DNA from: VRUE01 sp963764365
GTDB lineage: Bacteria; Actinomycetota; Thermoleophilia; Solirubrobacterales; 70-9
Length of the DNA stretch: 64,000 bases
Reading direction: 5' to 3'
Assembly (NCBI GenBank): GCA_963764365.1
Contig: CAVXSI010000020.1
Location: 523,807 to 587,806 of the forward strand
Positions 60,123 to 64,000 of the stretch are shown one piece after another. The notes under the pieces were generated by a model. That model saw nothing but the letters and a program-made list of their open reading frames with translations, made no database searches and was not told where the DNA came from. How positions within the stretch are numbered: the stretch's first letter is position 1; each line of letters opens with the position of its first letter. Position numbers and translations under genes: made by a program.

Positions 60123-61568
60123 CTAAACCCGGTCTAAAGCAGAGCCGACACTTCGCTCAGACTTCGCCAGCGGCAGGCGGATGCGGAAGAGGGCGCCGCC
60201 GCTCTCCGACTCGGTCACGACGACGCTGCCGCCGTGCGAGCCGGCGACGGCGCGGACGATCGCCAGGCCGAGGCCGCTGCCGCCGCGCACCGCTGTGTCG
60301 GCGGGCCCCTCGCCGCGCACGAAGCGGTCGAAGATCTGCTCGCGCAGCTCCGGCGGGACCCCCGGCCCGTCGTCGGCGACCTCGACCACGGCCTCCCCGC
60401 CGGCGGCGCGCAGGCGCAGCTCGATCGCGGCGCCAGGCGGCGTGTGGCGGACCGCGTTGTCGAGCAGGTTGAGAATCATCCGGTGCAACTCGTCGGGGTT
60501 GCCGTCAACCGGCAGCGGGCGGTCGTTGTCGATCCGCAGCTCGCGTTCGCCGATCGTCGGCGCCACCTCGGCGGCAGCGTTGCCGGCGATCTCGGCGAGG
60601 TTGCAGCGGGTGCGGGCGGCAAGCCGGCCGGCGTCGGCGCGGGCGAGCAGCAGCAGGTCGGTGACGAGCCGGCTCATCCGACCCGAGGAGCGCAGCGCCG
60701 AGTCGACCATCACCCGCTCTTCCTCCTGTCCCGGGTCCTCGAGCGAGGCCTGTAGCAGCTCGAGGTTGGCGAGGACGCTGGTCAGCGGCGTGCGCAACTC
60801 GTGCGAGGCGTCGGCGACGAAGGCACGCTGCTTCTTCAGAGCCGCTTCGCGCTCTGCCCGGGCGGCGTCGAGCGAGCGCAGCATCTGCTCCAGCGTGCGG
60901 GCCAGCTCGCCGACCTCGTCGTCGACCCTCGGTGCCGGCATGTGGGCCGAGGGGTCGCCGGTGTCGGCGATCTTGCGCGCGGTCGCGGTCAGCGAGGAGA
61001 TCGGCCGCATCGCCCGGCGGGCGATCGCCAGCCCGGCGAAACTGGCGAGCAGGGTCGCGCCGAGAACACCGGCGGCGATCAGCACCCAGAGGCGATCGAC
61101 GGTCGAGTCGACGTGCTGTTCGTTGCGCCCGTACTGGACGTAGCCGGCGATGCGGCCGCTCTGGCGGCTGCGCAGCGCGGCGGTGACGACGCGCATCTTG
61201 CCGACGTGGTGGACGCCCGGGACGGGCGGGCCGAGTCCGGCGGCGTTCGGGCTCGAGTCGAGCTGGTGGCCGGCCGCGTCGTAGATCCGCACCGAGGCGT
61301 CGTTGGGGCTGACGAAGTCGGCGAGGCTGGGCTCGTGGATGATCAGCGTGTTGGTGATCGTGTCGACGATCTGCACCTGCGAGGCGAGGGTCGAGACGGC
61401 GCCGGTCATCTCGCGGTTGAAGTCGTCGCGGACCCGCTGCGCCGCGAGGTTGCCGATGATCGCCCCGAACAGGACCAGGATCGCCAGGGTCAGCCCGGCG
61501 GATACCGCGGCGAGGCGCCAGCGGACCGGCCAGTTGCGAAACGGCGATCCCAGGCGCCGCCATTTCAT
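60123..61568 (-). CDS. Sensor histidine kinase (HAMP-HisKA-HATPase)
   Basis: A 481-aa protein. TM1 (residues about 18-40, LAAVSAGLTLAILVLFGAII), an outside sensor domain of about 120 residues, TM2 (about 162-184), HAMP (RRAMRPISSLTATARKIAD), H-box FVADASHELRTPL, N-box LNLLDNAVRHTPP, G boxes DDGPGVP and GGSGLGLAIV. This is the MprB/BaeS-like class. The signal is unknown. It is co-transcribed with the response regulator (ATGA overlap). Confidence 0.94.
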   Translation of the reverse strand: MKWRRLGSPFRNWPVRWRLAAVSAGLTLAILVLFGAIIGNLAAQRVRDDFNREMTGAVSTLASQVQIVDTITNTLIIHEPSLADFVSPNDASVRIYDAAGHQLDSSPNAAGLGPPVPGVHHVGKMRVVTAALRSRQSGRIAGYVQYGRNEQHVDSTVDRLWVLIAAGVLGATLLASFAGLAIARRAMRPISSLTATARKIADTGDPSAHMPAPRVDDEVGELARTLEQMLRSLDAARAEREAALKKQRAFVADASHELRTPLTSVLANLELLQASLEDPGQEEERVMVDSALRSSGRMSRLVTDLLLLARADAGRLAARTRCNLAEIAGNAAAEVAPTIGERELRIDNDRPLPVDGNPDELHRMILNLLDNAVRHTPPGAAIELRLRAAGGEAVVEVADDGPGVPPELREQIFDRFVRGEGPADTAVRGGSGLGLAIVRAVAGSHGGSVVVTESESGGALFRIRLPLAKSERSVGSALDRV

Positions 61569-62260
61569 GTCTTGAGGACGTAGCCGGCGCCGCGTTTGGT
61601 GTGCAGCAGCCGGCCCTCGCCGCCTTCCTCCAGCTTGCGGCGCAGATTGGAGATGAAGACATCGATCGTGTTCGTCGCCGCCATCGGGTCGTAGCCCCAG
61701 ACCTCGTCCAACAGACGCTCGCGCGAGACCACCAGGCGCTCGTTGCGCATCAGGTACTCGAGCAGCTCGAACTCGCGGTTGGTCAGCTCGATGTCACGCT
61801 CGCCGCGCTTGACCTCGCGCGTGTCCGGGTTGAGCGCCAGGTCGCCGACCTGCAGCGAGGCGGATCCGCGCGGCGGCCGGCGCCGCAGCAGCGCGCGGAT
61901 CCGCGCCAGCAGCTCCTTGCGCTCGAACGGCTTGACCAGATAGTCGTCGGCACCGCTGTCGAGGCCGCCGACCCGGTCCTCGGTCTCCGCCCGCGCGGTC
62001 AGCATCAGGATCGGCACGTCGCTGTCGGCGCGCAGCCGGCGGCAGACCTCGACCCCGTCCATGCGCGGCAGCCCGAGGTCGAGCACGACCAGGTCGGGAA
62101 CGAAGCCGGCGGCGACGTCGAGCGCCTCGACACCGTCGCCGGAGGTCCGCACCTCGTAGCCCTCATTGCGCAGCGAGCGCCGCAGCACGTCGGCGATGTC
62201 CTCGTCGTCCTCGACGACGAGCACCCTGCCACCGACCAGATCGCCTTGCGCTGCGAGCAT
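61565..62260 (-). CDS. OmpR/PhoB-family response regulator
   Basis: A 231-aa protein. The receiver has acidic VVEDDEDI, phospho-acceptor Asp in LVVLDLGLPRMDG, LTARAETEDRV, and Lys in YLVKPF. The C-terminal winged helix is GERDIELTNREFELLEYLM, VSRERLLDEVWGYD, IDVFISNLRRKLE, RGAGYVL. TAAGAT (62273-62268, minus) is 7 nt before the ATG, so the message is probably leaderless. CTAAA direct repeats upstream may be its own binding site. Confidence 0.95.
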   Translation of the reverse strand: MLAAQGDLVGGRVLVVEDDEDIADVLRRSLRNEGYEVRTSGDGVEALDVAAGFVPDLVVLDLGLPRMDGVEVCRRLRADSDVPILMLTARAETEDRVGGLDSGADDYLVKPFERKELLARIRALLRRRPPRGSASLQVGDLALNPDTREVKRGERDIELTNREFELLEYLMRNERLVVSRERLLDEVWGYDPMAATNTIDVFISNLRRKLEEGGEGRLLHTKRGAGYVLKT

Positions 62261-62301
62261 CGCAACGATCTTAGCCCGACATCGCCACGCTTCCTTGTGG
62301 T

Positions 62302-62317
62302 TTTAGCGCGAATTTAG
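62302..62317. promoter_or_regulatory. 11-bp-spaced direct repeats upstream of the response regulator
   Basis: On the minus strand GCTCTAAATTC and GCGCTAAAACC stand in tandem, with CTAAA cores at 62313-62317 and 62302-62306. The period is 11 bp, the usual half-site spacing for OmpR-family dimers. They lie about 30 bp upstream of the regulator's -10 and in the gap shared with dnaE. This is a candidate autoregulation site. Confidence 0.4.
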
Positions 62318-62375
62318 AGCCGCAGATAGTGCGGAAGGCGCGACTTCTGCGGCCGTTGCCATCTGCCCCGCTTGG

Positions 62376-62381
62376 CATGAT
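62376..62381 (+). promoter_or_regulatory. Possible dnaE -10 box
   Basis: CATGAT, with TTGCCA about 14 bp upstream, precedes the GTG start of dnaE by 11 nt. No Shine-Dalgarno sequence is present. Spacing is short, so the assignment is tentative. The rest of 62261-62392 holds the regulator promoter and CTAAA repeats. Confidence 0.35.
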
Positions 62382-62392
62382 CGATCGCGCCC

Positions 62393-64000
62393 GTGAGTTC
62401 CCCTTCCGCCGTCCACCTCCATGCCCACAGCGAGTACTCGCTGCTCGACGGCGCCTGCAAGATCGACGCGATGGCGGCGCGGGCGGCGGAGCTGGGACAG
62501 CCGGCGCTGGGGCTGACCGACCACGGCGTGATGAACGGAGCCGTCGATCTCTACAAGGCATGTCGCAAGCATGGGATCAAGCCGATCGCCGGGCTCGAGG
62601 CCTACCTGGTCGACGACGTCGCCGCGGTCAAGGAGAAGCCGAAGTACGAGCGCAACCACATCACCCTGCTGGCCGAGAGCGACGCCGGCTTCGCCAACCT
62701 GGTCAAGCTCACCTCGGCCGGCTTCCTCGAGGGCTTCTCGCGCGGCAAGGCCAACGTCGACATGGAGTTGCTCGCCCGTCACGCCGAGGGGGTGATCGTC
62801 CTCACCGGCTGCCTGCAGTCGCGCTTCTGCCGCCGCCTGGTGGAAGAGCGCGGCGACGACGCCCGCGCCCACCTCGACGACCTGATCCAGGCCTTCGGCC
62901 CCGAGCAGGTCTACTTCGAGGTTCAGAAAAACGGGATCGACGAGCAGGAGAAGGCGAACCGGGGGATCGCCCGCTTCGCCCGCGAGCTGGGGCGGCCGCT
63001 GGTCGGCACCGCCGACGTCCACTACCTGCGGCGCGAGGACTTCGACAACCACGCGGCGCTGCTCTGCGTGCAGACCAAGTCGACCCTGGAAGCGCCGAAG
63101 ATGAGCTTCGACACGAACGAGTTCTACATCAAGAGCTCCGAGGAAATGGCCGAGTCGTTCGCCGAGTGGCCGGAGGCGATCCCGAACACGCTGGAGATCG
63201 CCGAGCGCTGCTCGCTGGAGATCGAGCTCGGCAGCCTGCTGCTGCCCCGCTACCCGACCGAGGACGGGGAGGAGCCGGAGGCGATGCTGCGGCGGATCGC
63301 CGCCGAGGGGCTGCGCGCCCGCTACGGCGACCCGCCGCCGGCGGAGGCGGTCGAGCGGATGGAGTTCGAGCTCGGCGTGATCGAGGAGATGGGGTTCTCC
63401 TCCTACTTCCTGATCGTCTGGGACTTCGTCCGCTACGCGAAGCGCAACGGCGTCGCGGTCGGCCCCGGCCGCGGCTCGGCCGCCGGCTCGATCGTCTCCT
63501 ACATCCTCAGGATCACCGACCTCGACCCGCTCGCCAACGACCTCCTCTTCGAGCGCTTCCTCAACCCCGGTCGCAAATCGATGCCGGACATCGACATCGA
63601 TTTCTCGGTCCGCGGCCGCGAGCGGATGATCCGCTACGTCGGCGACAAGTATGGGCGCGAATCGGTCGCCCAGATCATCACCTTCGGCAAGATGGCGCCG
63701 CGCGCGGCGACCCGCGACGCCGCCCGCGTGCTCGGCTTCGACTACGGCAGCGGCGACCGGCTCGCGAAGCAGATTCCCGAGCCGATCATGGGGCGCAGCC
63801 CGTCCTTCGAGGAATGCCTGAAGCCGGGCCAGGAGCTGAAACGGACCTACGACGAGGAGCCGGACGCGAAGCGGATCGTCGACGTCGCCCGGGGCCTCGA
63901 GGGGATCATCCGCAACAACTCGATCCACGCCGCCGCGGTGGTGATCGCCGACCGGCCGCTGCAGGAGGTCGTGCCTCTGCAGCTGGCCGAGGACCGCAGC
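62393..64000 (+). CDS. dnaE: DNA polymerase III alpha subunit (3' end beyond window)
   Basis: 536 codons are visible, open at the right edge. The N-terminal PHP domain has VHLHAHSEYSLLDGACKI, LTDHGVMNGAVDLYKACR, PIAGLEAYLV. The polymerase core begins with GPGRGSAAGSIVSYIL and FERFLNPGRKSMPDIDIDF, with catalytic aspartates near residue 399-403. This is the replicative DnaE (DnaE1-like) rather than PolC. The start is GTG 62393, giving VSSPSAVHLHAHS; an ATG start is not available nearby. Divergent from the two-component system. Confidence 0.95.
   Translation, partial: MSSPSAVHLHAHSEYSLLDGACKIDAMAARAAELGQPALGLTDHGVMNGAVDLYKACRKHGIKPIAGLEAYLVDDVAAVKEKPKYERNHITLLAESDAGFANLVKLTSAGFLEGFSRGKANVDMELLARHAEGVIVLTGCLQSRFCRRLVEERGDDARAHLDDLIQAFGPEQVYFEVQKNGIDEQEKANRGIARFARELGRPLVGTADVHYLRREDFDNHAALLCVQTKSTLEAPKMSFDTNEFYIKSSEEMAESFAEWPEAIPNTLEIAERCSLEIELGSLLLPRYPTEDGEEPEAMLRRIAAEGLRARYGDPPPAEAVERMEFELGVIEEMGFSSYFLIVWDFVRYAKRNGVAVGPGRGSAAGSIVSYILRITDLDPLANDLLFERFLNPGRKSMPDIDIDFSVRGRERMIRYVGDKYGRESVAQIITFGKMAPRAATRDAARVLGFDYGSGDRLAKQIPEPIMGRSPSFEECLKPGQELKRTYDEEPDAKRIVDVARGLEGIIRNNSIHAAAVVIADRPLQEVVPLQLAEDRS

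Overview
The window is very GC-rich (about 70%), tightly packed bacterial DNA. Gene content and order point to a high-GC actinobacterium, most likely class Thermoleophilia (Solirubrobacterales-like). The markers are mihF-gmk-rpoZ-coaBC, a mycobacterial-type CysO sulfur carrier, an actinobacterial omega subunit, a Zn-ribbon threonine-synthase-like enzyme and a PyrR site over a Shine-Dalgarno sequence. The class-level assignment is inference. I see no insertion sequence, prophage, integrase or CRISPR array. Most genes overlap their neighbour by ATGA, GTGA or TTGA, so the genome is organised in long, translationally coupled operons. Many first genes have a TAnnnT box 6-8 nt before the start codon, which suggests leaderless mRNAs.

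Layout. 1-4.4 kb: a partial exported protein (-), yjbQ (+), a four-gene membrane/Zn-ribbon operon (-), and an RpiR-type regulator (+). 4.5-18.8 kb: pdxS-pdxT-M29 aminopeptidase; yebC; ruvC-ruvA-ruvB; a Zn-ribbon/PAS protein; a fused secDF; recJ; and the (p)ppGpp synthetase rel. 18.8-23.7 kb (-): corA, a HIT hydrolase, a phosphomannomutase, an MBL hydrolase and a lipid kinase. 23.7-25.4 kb: a SAM-I riboswitch with a visible terminator/antiterminator switch controls a threonine-synthase-like gene fused translationally to a cysO-like sulfur carrier gene. 25.5-28.2 kb: a CDP-sugar gene pair bracketed by inverted-repeat elements, then an HMCES/SRAP gene. 28.2-31.6 kb (-): tRNA-Arg(CCG), an anchored protein, a solute-binding lipoprotein and a cation/H+ antiporter. 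31.7-44.0 kb: rnz, the pyrimidine operon (pyrR-pyrB-pyrC-carA-carB-pyrKD), mihF, gmk, rpoZ and coaBC. 44.1-60 kb: a leader with an intrinsic terminator, then rimP(short)-nusA-infB-rbfA-nrnA-truB-ribF-rpsO-dsbA-like, pnp, an M16 peptidase, dapB-amidase-dapA and rnj. 60-64 kb: a two-component system (-) and the start of dnaE (+).

The strongest leads are these. (1) A SAM riboswitch drives a ThrC-like PLP enzyme plus a CysO-like carrier. This suggests a protein-thiocarboxylate route from O-phosphohomoserine to homocysteine. (2) A family of about 112-121 bp inverted-repeat elements has three copies here with a conserved core and covarying arms. Two copies exactly fill gaps between co-directional genes. 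The third is read through in frame and forms the linker of a PyrK-PyrD fusion protein. (3) A different 170-bp element has perfect 21-bp arms. (4) RimP has lost its C-terminal domain, and its operon leader ends in an intrinsic terminator.

There is no stretch over about 300 bases without a gene. The longest gaps (23664-23904, 27286-27461, 44049-44189, 59964-60122, 62261-62392 and 4390-4517) are each described below.
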